DNA from: CAYVQE01 sp964633205
Lineage (GTDB): Bacteria > Myxococcota > B64-G9
DNA length: 46,757 nucleotides
Assembly (NCBI GenBank): GCA_964633205.1
Contig: CAZWFN010000036.1
Coordinates: forward strand, 1 to 46,757
Direction: 5' to 3'
Below the pieces are notes generated by a model. It had not been told where the DNA came from, made no database searches, and saw only the letters and a program-made list of their open reading frames with translations. Made by a program: the position numbers and the translations under genes. Below, piece after piece: positions 8,355 to 16,106 of the stretch; the stretch's first letter is position 1; the number at the start of each line of letters is the position of its first letter.

Positions 8355-8676
8355 GAGATCAGCGCCAGGGGGAAAACGGCCTTGGGCAAGACCTCAAGCG
8401 CGCTGCTGACCGCCCGGCTGGGCTCGATGGTGGTGCTGGCGGCCGCCGCCGGCGAGAACGAGCCGGCTCGCCTGGCCAGGTCCGCGGCACAAGCCTCAAG
8501 CCGCTGAATTCCGGCCGGATCATTTGAATGCCGGGCCGCCCGGCCGCGTCGAATCTCGATCGAGGTGGCATGTGGGCAGAAATGCCGTTTCGCCAAGGAA
8601 CGCTCAGTGCTATGCTGGCCCTTGAGGTTTGGAGCGGGCTGTCGGGGTGCCCGCCAGCGAGCAGGAGGTCGACAGG
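8355..8676. other. Intergenic, no gene supported
   Basis: A 41-codon TTG-started frame at 8382-8507 has coding-like composition but no family and no ribosome site, so it is not called. A GC hairpin at 8530-8544 (GCCGGG-CCG-CCCGGC) lies beyond the amidase stop but has no T-tract. A 10-bp palindrome, CTCGATCGAG, sits at 8555-8564. No clear promoter for the next gene is visible. Confidence 0.35.
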
Positions 8677-9897
8677 ATGAGGCGCAGGAACCGATGGAAC
8701 CACACCGCCGCGGCTCTGCTGGCCGGCGGCCTGTTGCTGGGCCCGGCCGCTGGCCGCGGCCAGGCCGTCCAGGCCGACGAGCCGATGATCGTGGCCGTGT
8801 TTCTGATGGAGTCCAAGGGCTCGCCGCTCAAGGCCGACGAGGTGGTCGGGCTGACCGATTACCTGGCCACCAAGCTGGGCGAGGACGGCCAGTTCCAGAT
8901 CATTCCGCGCGACGAGCTGAAGAAGCGCATCGCCAACGTCAAGAACCAGTCCTACGACAAGCGCTTCGACTCGGCTTTCCAGATCGAGATCGGGCGCGAG
9001 ATGGCGGCCCAGTACTCGATCTCGTCGACCGTGATGAAGCTCGGCTCGCAGTGCCTGGTCACCGCCCAGGTCTGGGATCTCAGGCGCGCCATCCAGGTGC
9101 GCTCGGCCTCGGAGCGCATCGGCTGCAAGCCCGAGAAGCTGATCGACGCGGTCGAGCTGATCGCCGGCAAGCTCGAGGCGGCCATGACCGGCAGACCCAT
9201 GCCGGAGCGCCCGCAACCGGCCGCCGCCGCGGCGGCGAAGCCGGCGCCGGCGCCGCTGGCCGCGCCCGACCCGCAACCGGCGGTGCAGACCACGCCCGCC
9301 AGCGCGGTGCGGGGCGAGTACCTGGCGCTGGCCAAGACGCGCTATGCGCCCGACGAGGTGGTCGAGGTGCGCTGGCACGACACCACCGGCAGCCGCTACG
9401 ACTGGGTCGACGTGGTGCCGGCCGACACGCCGGACGACGAGGCCGGCGACCGGCTGCAGTACCTCGAGGGTGAGGACGGCGCCTTCCGGGTCGGCGATCT
9501 GGGGCCGGGCACCTACCACGCCCGCATCTACCTCGACTACAGCGAGAAGGGCTACCAGGTGGCCGACGAGCTGACCTTCGAGGTGGTGGCGCCACAGCCG
9601 ACCGGTTTGGGCTACAAGTCCGAGCACCTGGGCCTGGCGCGCAAGATCTTCCGCGCCGGCGAGGAAATCGCCATCCACTGGTTCAACACCAAGGGCGACC
9701 GCTACGACTGGATCAACGTGGTGCCGGCCGGTACCCCCGACGACGAGGCCGGCAGCCACTACGATTACACCACCACGCCCACCGGTTCGTTCATCGTCGA
9801 GGGGCTCGAACCGGGCCAGTACGAAGCGCGCGCCTACCTGGATTACAACGACAAGGGCTACGAGGTGGCCGACCGGCTGCCGTTCACCGTGCGCTGA
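8677..9897 (+). CDS. Exported TolB-N-like protein with two C-terminal repeats
   Basis: A 406-residue protein with a signal peptide (about residues 1-30, A-A-G-R-G-Q-A). Residues 35-175 have the pattern of TolB-N/CsgG-like domains: a first strand V-A-V-F, a helix, then F-Q-I-I-P-R-D-E-L. These domains are common in the predicted lipoprotein sensors of deltaproteobacteria. After an Ala/Pro linker come two copies of an immunoglobulin-like module of about 95 residues (roughly 205-300 and 305-406). Each copy contains R-Y-D-W-(V/I)-(D/N)-V-V-P-A and a G-Y-(Q/E)-V-A-D near its end, so they arose by internal duplication. The start ATG has AGGAGG 8 bases upstream; the frame is open 16 codons further. 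A smaller relative of the first domain is encoded at 43339-44025. Confidence 0.8.
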   Translation: MRRRNRWNHTAAALLAGGLLLGPAAGRGQAVQADEPMIVAVFLMESKGSPLKADEVVGLTDYLATKLGEDGQFQIIPRDELKKRIANVKNQSYDKRFDSAFQIEIGREMAAQYSISSTVMKLGSQCLVTAQVWDLRRAIQVRSASERIGCKPEKLIDAVELIAGKLEAAMTGRPMPERPQPAAAAAAKPAPAPLAAPDPQPAVQTTPASAVRGEYLALAKTRYAPDEVVEVRWHDTTGSRYDWVDVVPADTPDDEAGDRLQYLEGEDGAFRVGDLGPGTYHARIYLDYSEKGYQVADELTFEVVAPQPTGLGYKSEHLGLARKIFRAGEEIAIHWFNTKGDRYDWINVVPAGTPDDEAGSHYDYTTTPTGSFIVEGLEPGQYEARAYLDYNDKGYEVADRLPFTVR

Positions 9898-9899
9898 GG

Positions 9900-10601
9900 T
9901 CAGACCAACGCCCCCTCCAGCGGCGGCCAGCGGCGGCTGACCGGCTCCGCCGCCCGCTCGCGGGCCTCGCGCAGCCGGCGCACCTCTTCCATGGGCAGCA
10001 GCTCGCCCTGCAGCCGGTCGACGTAGAGCTCGCCGTCGAGGTGGTCGAGCTCGTGCTGCCACAGCACCGCGTCTGGCCCGCTGGCGCGCACCTCGCGCCG
10101 GCGACCGGCCGCATCCTGGTAGGCCACCCGCACCCAGCGGTTGCGCCGCACCAGCCCGCCGACGCCGGGGATGCTCAAACAGCCCTCGTAGCCCAGCCGG
10201 CAGTCGTCGGAGCGCTCCAGCAGCACCGGGTTGCGCACGAAGATGGCCTGTGGCGCATCGGTCTTGTAGCCGATCACCAGCACCGCCACCCGCAACTCCA
10301 GGCCCACCTGGGGCCCGGCGATGCCCACCCCGCCGGCGGTCTCCATGGCCCGGCGCATGCGGGCTGCCACCCGCTCCAGGTCGAGCCCCTCCGGCACCGG
10401 CCGCGCCCGGCGGCGCAGCACCCGGGCGGCGGCGCTGTCGCGGGTGACCACCGGCAGCGCATCGCCCGCTGAATCCAGCCGCTCGCGCTCGGCCAGCCGC
10501 CAGTCGAACCCCCGCCCGCGGCCGGCCGCACAACCGCCCGCCAGCACCAGCGCCCCGGCCCCGCCGGCCAGCAACCATCCGCGCCGCGTCATCTCGCCCA
10601 T
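9900..10601 (-). CDS. Peptide deformylase with Tat/lipoprotein-type signal
   Basis: A 233-residue protein. Residues 60-210 are a peptide deformylase with all three metal/active-site motifs intact: G-V-G-I-A-G-P-Q (91-98), E-G-C-L-S with Cys141, and Q-H-E-L-D-H with His183, Glu184 and His187. Deformylases remove the formyl group from nascent proteins in the cytoplasm. This one instead begins M-G-E-M-T-R-R-G-W-L-L, then a hydrophobic stretch ending A-G-G-C24, which looks like a twin-arginine signal with a near-lipobox. The start ATG has GAGGAG about 7 bases upstream, so the signal is part of the gene. It lies 15 bases downstream of the Omp85-like gene and is probably co-transcribed. An exported deformylase-fold hydrolase acting on another substrate is possible. 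Confidence 0.85.
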   Translation of the reverse strand: MGEMTRRGWLLAGGAGALVLAGGCAAGRGRGFDWRLAERERLDSAGDALPVVTRDSAAARVLRRRARPVPEGLDLERVAARMRRAMETAGGVGIAGPQVGLELRVAVLVIGYKTDAPQAIFVRNPVLLERSDDCRLGYEGCLSIPGVGGLVRRNRWVRVAYQDAAGRRREVRASGPDAVLWQHELDHLDGELYVDRLQGELLPMEEVRRLREARERAAEPVSRRWPPLEGALV

Positions 10602-10616
10602 GGTTTTGCTCCTCGC

Positions 10617-12206
10617 TCAAAACACCTTGGTCAGGCTGAACGACACCCCGTGATCGAAGTCGGCCCCCTCGGACGTCAGCCCCAGGCCGTAGTACAGATC
10701 GAGCTGGAACAGATCCAGCACCAGGGCGTGGAAGCCCAGCCCGAACGAGTCGGCCACCCGCAGCGTCTCGTCGCCGGTGGCCGGATCGAGCTGGCCGAAG
10801 ACGGCCAGGTCGTGGAACACCGAGATCTTGTACAGGTCGCGGGCCAGCGAGAAGCGGAACTCCAGCTTCAGATCGATCACCCGCTCGACCCAGTAGCGGT
10901 TGCCGAACACGCCGCGCAGGTGGCGGCCGCCGACCGGCTCCTGGTCGTCGAAGGTCACCGCGCCCCAAATCCAGGCGCCCGCGGTGGCGATCACCAGATC
11001 GTGCCAGCCGAAGGCGAACAGCTTGCGGTAGCCCAGCTCGGCCAGGCCCAGCTCGTCGCGGCCCTGCTGCCAGGCGTGGCGCAAGCGCAGCTCCAGCTCG
11101 TGCCAGCGGTCGGAGCGCGGCTGATCGGGATCGAACACCAGTTTCAGCCAGCCCTCCACGAAGGGCCGCAGCCAGTCACCCTCCTCGACCGGGGCGGCGG
11201 CCGCATCGGCCATCTCCACGCCGAACAGCAGCCGGTACTCGTTGCCGCCGCCGATGCCGGCCACCATGCCGGGCACGAACTCCCAGGACAGAAACAGCGC
11301 CGTCTCCAGGCTCTCGCGGTAGTAGATCTCGACCTCCCGGTCGCGCCGTTGCCGCGAGCGCAGGTCGCTGACCAGGCGCAGCGCCGGGCGCAGGCCGCCG
11401 ACGCCCAGCGAGGGCGTGGCCCACCAGGCCTCGGCCGCCGCCTTGGACAGGGCCGGGTAGGTATCGTCGTCGTCGATCCGGTTGCGCAGCTGACCGCTCA
11501 GCTCACCGCCGCTGTACCAGCGATCGCCGTCGAGCAGCAGGCCGGCGCCGCGGTAGCCGACCTGGACTCCGAGACCGTCCGGGAAGTCGTAGTCGGCGCC
11601 CAGGTGGATGCCGGTGCTCCAACCCTCGCGGTCGAGATGGATGTGCAGCTCGTACTTGCCCGGTGGCGGGATCAGGGCCTGGCCCTCCAGCGTGCCCAAG
11701 GTGCCCAGCTGTGGCCCCTGGTGCTCGACCCGATCGCTGCGCACCAGCTCGTAGCGCACCGACTCCAGGTCATAGCGCTGCTTCAGATCGGCGATCTGCC
11801 GCTCCAGGTTGGGTCGGTTGAACACCCGGTGCGGGATGGCCAGCTGCAGCTTGAGCTGGACGGCCCGCAGGCTGCCGGTGCCCAGGAAGAGCACCTTGCT
11901 CAGCCGGCCCTCGTCCACCCGCAGCACCAGCTTTTCGCCGCGCTCGGCGATGCGCACTTTGGCCAGCACGTAACCGGCGTCGCGCAGAAAGCGCAGGATG
12001 CGCCGCCGGCAGGCCCGCGGCCGCTTCTCGCCGCCGGGCAGCTCGGGCGGCAGGCGCAGCAGCGCCCGGTAGGTCTCCTGGTTGAACACCAGGTTGCCCT
12101 CGATCTCGGCCGGCGGCGGCCCGGCCGCGCGTACCCGGCCGCCGGCCAGCGCTGCGCCCAGCGCCAGCCACTGGACCAGGAATCTGAAGCGGCCGTTCCA
12201 GCGCAT
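10617..12206 (-). CDS. Omp85/BamA-like outer-membrane barrel
   Basis: A 529-residue protein with a signal peptide (about 1-27, ending R-A-A). Residues 30-165 look like POTRA-type modules: G-Y-V-L-A-K-V, then V-D-E-G-R-L-S-K-V-L-F-L-G. From about residue 190 to the end there are alternating amphipathic strands consistent with a beta barrel. The protein ends in a C-terminal phenylalanine (S-L-T-K-V-F), the usual outer-membrane insertion signal. It is shorter than BamA, with one or two POTRA-like units rather than five, so it is more like a TamA/FhaC or patatin-linked barrel than the essential assembly factor. The exported deformylase gene follows in the same direction. Confidence 0.75.
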   Translation of the reverse strand: MRWNGRFRFLVQWLALGAALAGGRVRAAGPPPAEIEGNLVFNQETYRALLRLPPELPGGEKRPRACRRRILRFLRDAGYVLAKVRIAERGEKLVLRVDEGRLSKVLFLGTGSLRAVQLKLQLAIPHRVFNRPNLERQIADLKQRYDLESVRYELVRSDRVEHQGPQLGTLGTLEGQALIPPPGKYELHIHLDREGWSTGIHLGADYDFPDGLGVQVGYRGAGLLLDGDRWYSGGELSGQLRNRIDDDDTYPALSKAAAEAWWATPSLGVGGLRPALRLVSDLRSRQRRDREVEIYYRESLETALFLSWEFVPGMVAGIGGGNEYRLLFGVEMADAAAAPVEEGDWLRPFVEGWLKLVFDPDQPRSDRWHELELRLRHAWQQGRDELGLAELGYRKLFAFGWHDLVIATAGAWIWGAVTFDDQEPVGGRHLRGVFGNRYWVERVIDLKLEFRFSLARDLYKISVFHDLAVFGQLDPATGDETLRVADSFGLGFHALVLDLFQLDLYYGLGLTSEGADFDHGVSFSLTKVF

Positions 12207-12305
12207 GCGAATCCAAGGCTCCCGCTCGGGCCCGCCAGCGGCGGCCCGCCAGCGGCTAGATTAGCAGGCGTTGGCGAACATGCCAAAACACCGCCCCGCG
12301 CTGGT

Positions 12306-12335
12306 TTGGTTCCCTCTGCGGGCCTGCTATACAAT
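12306..12335 (+). promoter_or_regulatory. Promoter giving a near-leaderless transcript
   Basis: TTGGTT (12306-12311) is followed by TATACA (12328-12333, 16-base spacer) or TACAAT (12330-12335, 18-base spacer). The expected start of transcription, near 12341, is only a few bases before the GTG start at 12344, and there is no ribosome site. Confidence 0.45.
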
Positions 12336-12343
12336 GGGCACCG

Positions 12344-12949
12344 GTGCATGCGTTCAACCACAACGGTCAGCCGCCGGACCCGGACGACGTGTTCTTCGCC
12401 GGGCCGCCGGCCATCGGCGAGATCCGTTCGGCCACCACCAAGCTCAGGCGGGGTCAGTGGTGGCGCTGCTGGAGTCCGATGCGATTGGTCCGGGCGGCGA
12501 CGGCCTTTCTGCTGGGCGGGGTCATCGCCCTGGGCCTGGGACTGCTGGTGGCCTACGGGCTCGATCGGATGGATGCGCCCTTGGGCTGGATCGGCGTTAC
12601 CGGTGGGCTGGCGGCCGCCGGCTGGTCCTTGTGGCGCACGCGCTGGTTCGACCGTTGCAGCTACGTCGGCAGCGAGGGCATCGCCGAGTACACCCGCCGC
12701 CGCGGGCGCATCGGTGAGCGGGTGCTGCGCTTCGAGCAGGCGCATGCGATCGACAAGTTGGAACTGAGCCTTCGGGACTTGTACTACCGGGCCGTCTGGT
12801 ACGACGACGCCGGCCGCCGGCTGTTCGTGATCGAGGGCAGCACCTACACCTCCGGGCACCGGCGCTGCGACAGGGTGCATTTCTTTTGGCGCGCGGTCGA
12901 GGCCTGGGAGGATTGGCGCCAACGGAGGCCGGCCGGGATGGGCGGTTGA
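12344..12949 (+). CDS. Small two-span membrane protein
   Basis: A 201-residue protein starting at GTG 12344. Residues 1-45 are soluble, two membrane spans occupy about 50-70 and 78-95, and a C-terminal soluble part of about 100 residues follows. That arrangement (two spans then a compact beta-rich domain containing W-F-D-R and L-R-F-E-Q-A) recalls bacterial PH-domain-like membrane proteins, but the match is only by shape. The start lies immediately after the promoter, so it may be translated leaderless. A downstream Met at residue 46 would delete the soluble N-terminus. The next gene starts one base after its stop, so the two form an operon. Confidence 0.65.
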   Translation: MHAFNHNGQPPDPDDVFFAGPPAIGEIRSATTKLRRGQWWRCWSPMRLVRAATAFLLGGVIALGLGLLVAYGLDRMDAPLGWIGVTGGLAAAGWSLWRTRWFDRCSYVGSEGIAEYTRRRGRIGERVLRFEQAHAIDKLELSLRDLYYRAVWYDDAGRRLFVIEGSTYTSGHRRCDRVHFFWRAVEAWEDWRQRRPAGMGG

Positions 12950-12950
12950 G

Positions 12951-13580
12951 ATGGAGAACTGGCTGTTCGGTGGCCTGGCCGTGTTGTTGATCGGGTCAAT
13001 CGGCACGTTGATCGTGCTGCACCAGCGCCAGCTGCGGCGGCGTTGGGCCGATTTGCAAACGCGGCTCGATCTGCACCCGATCGGCGAGGCCCGCTTCGGT
13101 CTACGCTACGATCTCGAGCTGGCCGGTGTCTGGCGCGGGGTGGAGGTGGGCTACCGGCTCCACACCCGCGGCAGCGGCCGCGGCGCGGTGAGCTACGCCA
13201 CGGTCACGGCCCGCGTGGCCGTGCCGCTGCCGGCCGGGCTGGAGATCAGCCGCGAGGGGATCCTGGACCAAGTGGAAAAGACGCTCGGCGGGCAGGACCT
13301 GCAGCTGGGCGGCGACATCGACCGGCTGCTGCGGGTGCGCGCCGGCGAGCGCCAGGCGGCCTATACCCTGCTGCAGGAGGTGGGCTTGCGCGGTGCCCTG
13401 CGGCGCTTGCTGGGACGCCACCGCACGGCCCGGGTGGCGGATGGGCGGGTGCTGTTCAAAGAACGCGCCGACGGACTGCCCGAGCCCCCCGTGCTCGAGC
13501 GCTGGCTGGACGAGGTGCGCGACGTGGCCCTGGCCTTGAAATCGGCGGCCGAGAAGACGGGCCTGGCCCCGCCGGCCTGA
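12951..13580 (+). CDS. Single-span membrane protein, family unknown
   Basis: A 209-residue protein with one N-terminal membrane span (about residues 4-24) and a soluble remainder. The ATG lies one base after the TGA of the preceding gene, so translation is probably coupled. The soluble part has mixed strands (R-V-A-V-P-L-P-A) and a helical C-terminus, and no family is recognised. It converges with the racemase gene, whose stop is 30 bases away. Confidence 0.7.
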   Translation: MENWLFGGLAVLLIGSIGTLIVLHQRQLRRRWADLQTRLDLHPIGEARFGLRYDLELAGVWRGVEVGYRLHTRGSGRGAVSYATVTARVAVPLPAGLEISREGILDQVEKTLGGQDLQLGGDIDRLLRVRAGERQAAYTLLQEVGLRGALRRLLGRHRTARVADGRVLFKERADGLPEPPVLERWLDEVRDVALALKSAAEKTGLAPPA

Positions 13581-13609
13581 CGCTGTCACCCCGGTCGGGC
13601 GGAAGCGCC

Positions 13610-14761
13610 TCATTCCACCGGCTGTCGCGGGATGTGGACCGGCAGCCGGGCCAGCAGCTCGTAGTTGAGGCTGTTGTTCATGTCCGAGAAGGACGAGACG
13701 GTGATGGTGTGCTCGCCCTGGGTGCCGATCAGCATCACCTCGTCGCCCACCTCGGCCTCGGGTACGTCGGTGGCGTCGATCACCAGCATGTTCATGTTGA
13801 CCACCCCGACCACCGGCACACGCCGGCCGCGCAGCAGCACGCGGCCGGCGTTGCTCAGGGTGCGGCTGAAGCCGTAGCCGTAGCCGACCGGCACGGTGGC
13901 GATGCGGCTGTCGCGGTTGGTCATGAAGCTGTTGCCGTAGGAGACGTAGGCGCCCTCGGGCACCCGGTTGATGCTCATGACCACGCTCTTCCAGCGCAGC
14001 ACCCGCACCAGCGGGTCGGACAGCTCGTCGTTCTCGTATAGGTAGCGGGTGCGCAGCTCCTGGCTGGGCCAGAAGCCGTAGTTGGCGATGCCGATGCGCA
14101 CCATGTCCAGGGCCGACTCCGGAAAACGCAACAGACCCGCCGAGCAGGCCATGTGGCGGTAGTCGAAGCGCAGCCCTTGCCCGCCGAACCAGTCGCAGAT
14201 GGCATGGTAGCTGCGCATCTGGGCCTTGACCCGGCCGTAGTTGGCCGCATCCTCGGCGCCGGCGAAGTGGGTGCACAGCCCCTCGCGGTGGAGCTGGTCG
14301 GGGTGGTCGCGCAGCAGCCGGGCCACCTCGGCCAGCTCGTCCTCGCAGAAGCCGGTGCGGTGCATGCCCGTCTCGACCTCGATGTGCAACCGCGCCGGCC
14401 GGCCCACCCGGCGGGCGGCGGCCAGCGCGGCGTGGAGCCGTTCGAAGGTGAACACGAAGAAGGAGATGCCCTGGCCGATGGCCCAGTCGAGCTGGTCGTG
14501 GTCGATGAAGCCCATGATCATCAGGTCGGTGCCGGGGGCCTTGACCTGCTGGACGCGGCGCGCCTCGGTCGCGCTGAACACCGCCAGGTGATCGACCGCG
14601 CAGCCCTCGATCAGGGGCACCAGCTCCTCGATGCCGTGGCCGTAGGCGTTGGCCTTGACCACCATCGAGTAGCGCACCCCGTCACCGGCCAGCCGCCGCA
14701 TATAGCAGATGTTGTTGTTCAGCGCCTTCCTTTTCAGCTCGATGCTCGATGTGTGCAGCAT
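13610..14761 (-). CDS. Alanine racemase-family PLP enzyme, divergent
   Basis: A 383-residue fold-type III PLP racemase. Alanine racemase interconverts L- and D-alanine for peptidoglycan. The PLP lysine is Lys36 in V-V-K-A-N-A-Y-G-H-G, and the opposite-face catalytic tyrosine is Tyr275 in Y-V-S-Y-G-N-S-F. Several positions depart from the usual pattern: G-Y-G-Y-G where G-Y-x-D-G is common, V-V-N-M-N-M where G-R-x-x-M-D is common, and A-C-S-A-G where A-N-S-A is common. It could therefore act on a different or broader set of amino acids. The start ATG at 14761 has GGGAGG 8 bases upstream; the longer frame upstream is not protein-like. It is divergent from the molbindin gene. Confidence 0.85.
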   Translation of the reverse strand: MLHTSSIELKRKALNNNICYMRRLAGDGVRYSMVVKANAYGHGIEELVPLIEGCAVDHLAVFSATEARRVQQVKAPGTDLMIMGFIDHDQLDWAIGQGISFFVFTFERLHAALAAARRVGRPARLHIEVETGMHRTGFCEDELAEVARLLRDHPDQLHREGLCTHFAGAEDAANYGRVKAQMRSYHAICDWFGGQGLRFDYRHMACSAGLLRFPESALDMVRIGIANYGFWPSQELRTRYLYENDELSDPLVRVLRWKSVVMSINRVPEGAYVSYGNSFMTNRDSRIATVPVGYGYGFSRTLSNAGRVLLRGRRVPVVGVVNMNMLVIDATDVPEAEVGDEVMLIGTQGEHTITVSSFSDMNNSLNYELLARLPVHIPRQPVE

Positions 14762-14971
14762 GGTCCAGCCTCCCGATCCCGGCTGTCGCCCGCGTCCACC
14801 GGTGATGGTAGCGCATCGGCCGTCCGCTGGCCATCGGGGCCCCCGGGGTTCGGGCCGCTGCGGCCGCGGGTGGCGGTGGTGTGCGCGCGGGCGGCCGCTT
14901 GTGTTACGATGCACTCCGGTGAACGACAGGACACGAGAGCCGGAGACGGGGTCCACCGAGGGGAGGCGAGC

Positions 14972-15184
14972 ATGAAGGTCAGCGCGCGCAATCTGTTGCA
15001 GGGCAAGGTCAAGCAGGTCGAGCCGGGGGCGGTCAACGCGGTGGTCACGCTGGAGCTGCCCGGCGGCCAGGAGCTGGTCTCGGTCATCACCATGCAGTCG
15101 GTCGAGCGCCTGGGGCTGAAGCCCGGCGTGACCGCCCATGCCATGATCAAGGCCTCCAACGTGATGATCACGGTCGAGGAGTGA
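14972..15184 (+). CDS. Molbindin-like single TOBE domain protein
   Basis: A 70-residue protein that is a single TOBE/Mop domain (M-K-V-S-A-R-N-L-L-Q-G-K-V, then G-A-V-N-A-V-V, and I-K-A-S-N-V-M-I). Molbindins bind molybdate or tungstate oxyanions in the cytoplasm and buffer them for cofactor synthesis. The ATG has GGGAGG 6 bases upstream. No modABC transporter or molybdopterin gene is next to it in the window. Confidence 0.9.
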   Translation: MKVSARNLLQGKVKQVEPGAVNAVVTLELPGGQELVSVITMQSVERLGLKPGVTAHAMIKASNVMITVEE

Positions 15185-15254
15185 GCGCGATCTCGCGGAT
15201 GAGTGGGGCCGCGCCGCGGGCGAGTCAAATAATCCACCGGAACGGGGTGCGATA

Positions 15255-16058
15255 GTGGACGGCGAGCGCAGAACGGGCTGGTTGATCGCCGCCGTGTTCG
15301 CGTTGCTGATCGGCGGCATGCTGGTTGCGGTGCTCATCTGGCACGCCAAGCGCAAACCGGGCACCGGAGCCGGCGACGGTGGTCCGGCTGTCGCAGCTCC
15401 GGCCGACGGAGCAGCACCTTCGGCCGCCGGAGATCAGCCGGTGGCCACCGGGTCGACGCCCGGCGCCGCGGTCATCGTGCGCACCGACGGCGGTGTGTTG
15501 TTGACCAACCGCGCCGGCCCGGGCGGCAGCATCGTCGAGCGCGATGGTCGCATCATGATCGCCGCCGAAGGCCGGCCCGGCCCGGAGCCCACGTCGGCGC
15601 CGGCCGAACCGGCCGCGCCAGCCGGGAAAGAGCCGGCGCCGGTCGCATCTGAAGCCGAAGCCGGGGTGGGTCCGGCGGTGATGCGCTATCTACGCCGGCT
15701 CGATGCCCTGCAGGCCGGGCCGGTCGGGGTCAGCCCGGACCGCTACGGCCAGCGCCTGGCCAGCGGGCTGGCCAAGGGGGACACCGCCGCGTTCGATGAG
15801 CTGGTCGAAAACCTCTCCGGCGTGCTGGCCCGTGCCCGCCGCCTGTCGCCGCCTGCGCCCTGCGAGCAATTGCAGGCCGAGGTGGTGGACGTGCTGGCCG
15901 ACAGCCGCGATATGCTCGAGAAGGTGCGCGATCTGGTGACCCGTGGCGACCTGGGCGGCCTGAAGGACCTGCAGCGCGAGGCCGAGAAGCTGCAGCGGCG
16001 AACGGACGCGATCGAGCGTATGAAAACCGAGCTGCGCCGGCGCTACTCCGCCGGCTGA
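15255..16058 (+). CDS. Membrane-anchored protein with helical C-terminus
   Basis: A 267-residue protein starting at GTG 15255. One membrane span lies at about residues 9-29, and a long Ala/Pro/Gly-rich, low-complexity linker runs from about 33 to 135. The C-terminal helical domain at about 138-267 includes a coiled-coil-like stretch (L-K-D-L-Q-R-E-A-E-K-L-Q-R-R). This is the layout of a periplasmic spacer protein. No family is recognised, and the ribosome site is weak, so the exact start is uncertain. Confidence 0.65.
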   Translation: MDGERRTGWLIAAVFALLIGGMLVAVLIWHAKRKPGTGAGDGGPAVAAPADGAAPSAAGDQPVATGSTPGAAVIVRTDGGVLLTNRAGPGGSIVERDGRIMIAAEGRPGPEPTSAPAEPAAPAGKEPAPVASEAEAGVGPAVMRYLRRLDALQAGPVGVSPDRYGQRLASGLAKGDTAAFDELVENLSGVLARARRLSPPAPCEQLQAEVVDVLADSRDMLEKVRDLVTRGDLGGLKDLQREAEKLQRRTDAIERMKTELRRRYSAG

Positions 16059-16079
16059 GCTCGGCCGCGGCCAGCGGAG
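16046..16079. terminator. Hairpin between convergent genes
   Basis: CTCCGC-C-GGC (16046-16055) pairs with GCC-A-GCGGAG (16070-16079) across a 14-base loop. The hairpin overlaps the stop of the upstream gene and lies 28 bases from the stop of the convergent lipoprotein gene. It has no T-tract, so a terminator role is inferred from position only. Confidence 0.3.
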
Positions 16080-16106
16080 CAGGGGAGGGCCGGCGGGGCT
16101 CGGGTG

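Noticed and set aside
8382..8507. Small protein gene of 41 codons
   Set aside because: It has a TTG start with no ribosome site, no family and no sign of conservation.
8359..10968. 869-codon minus-strand reading frame
   Set aside because: It spans an intergenic gap, the antisense of the TolB-N-like gene, and the deformylase and barrel genes in the wrong frame.
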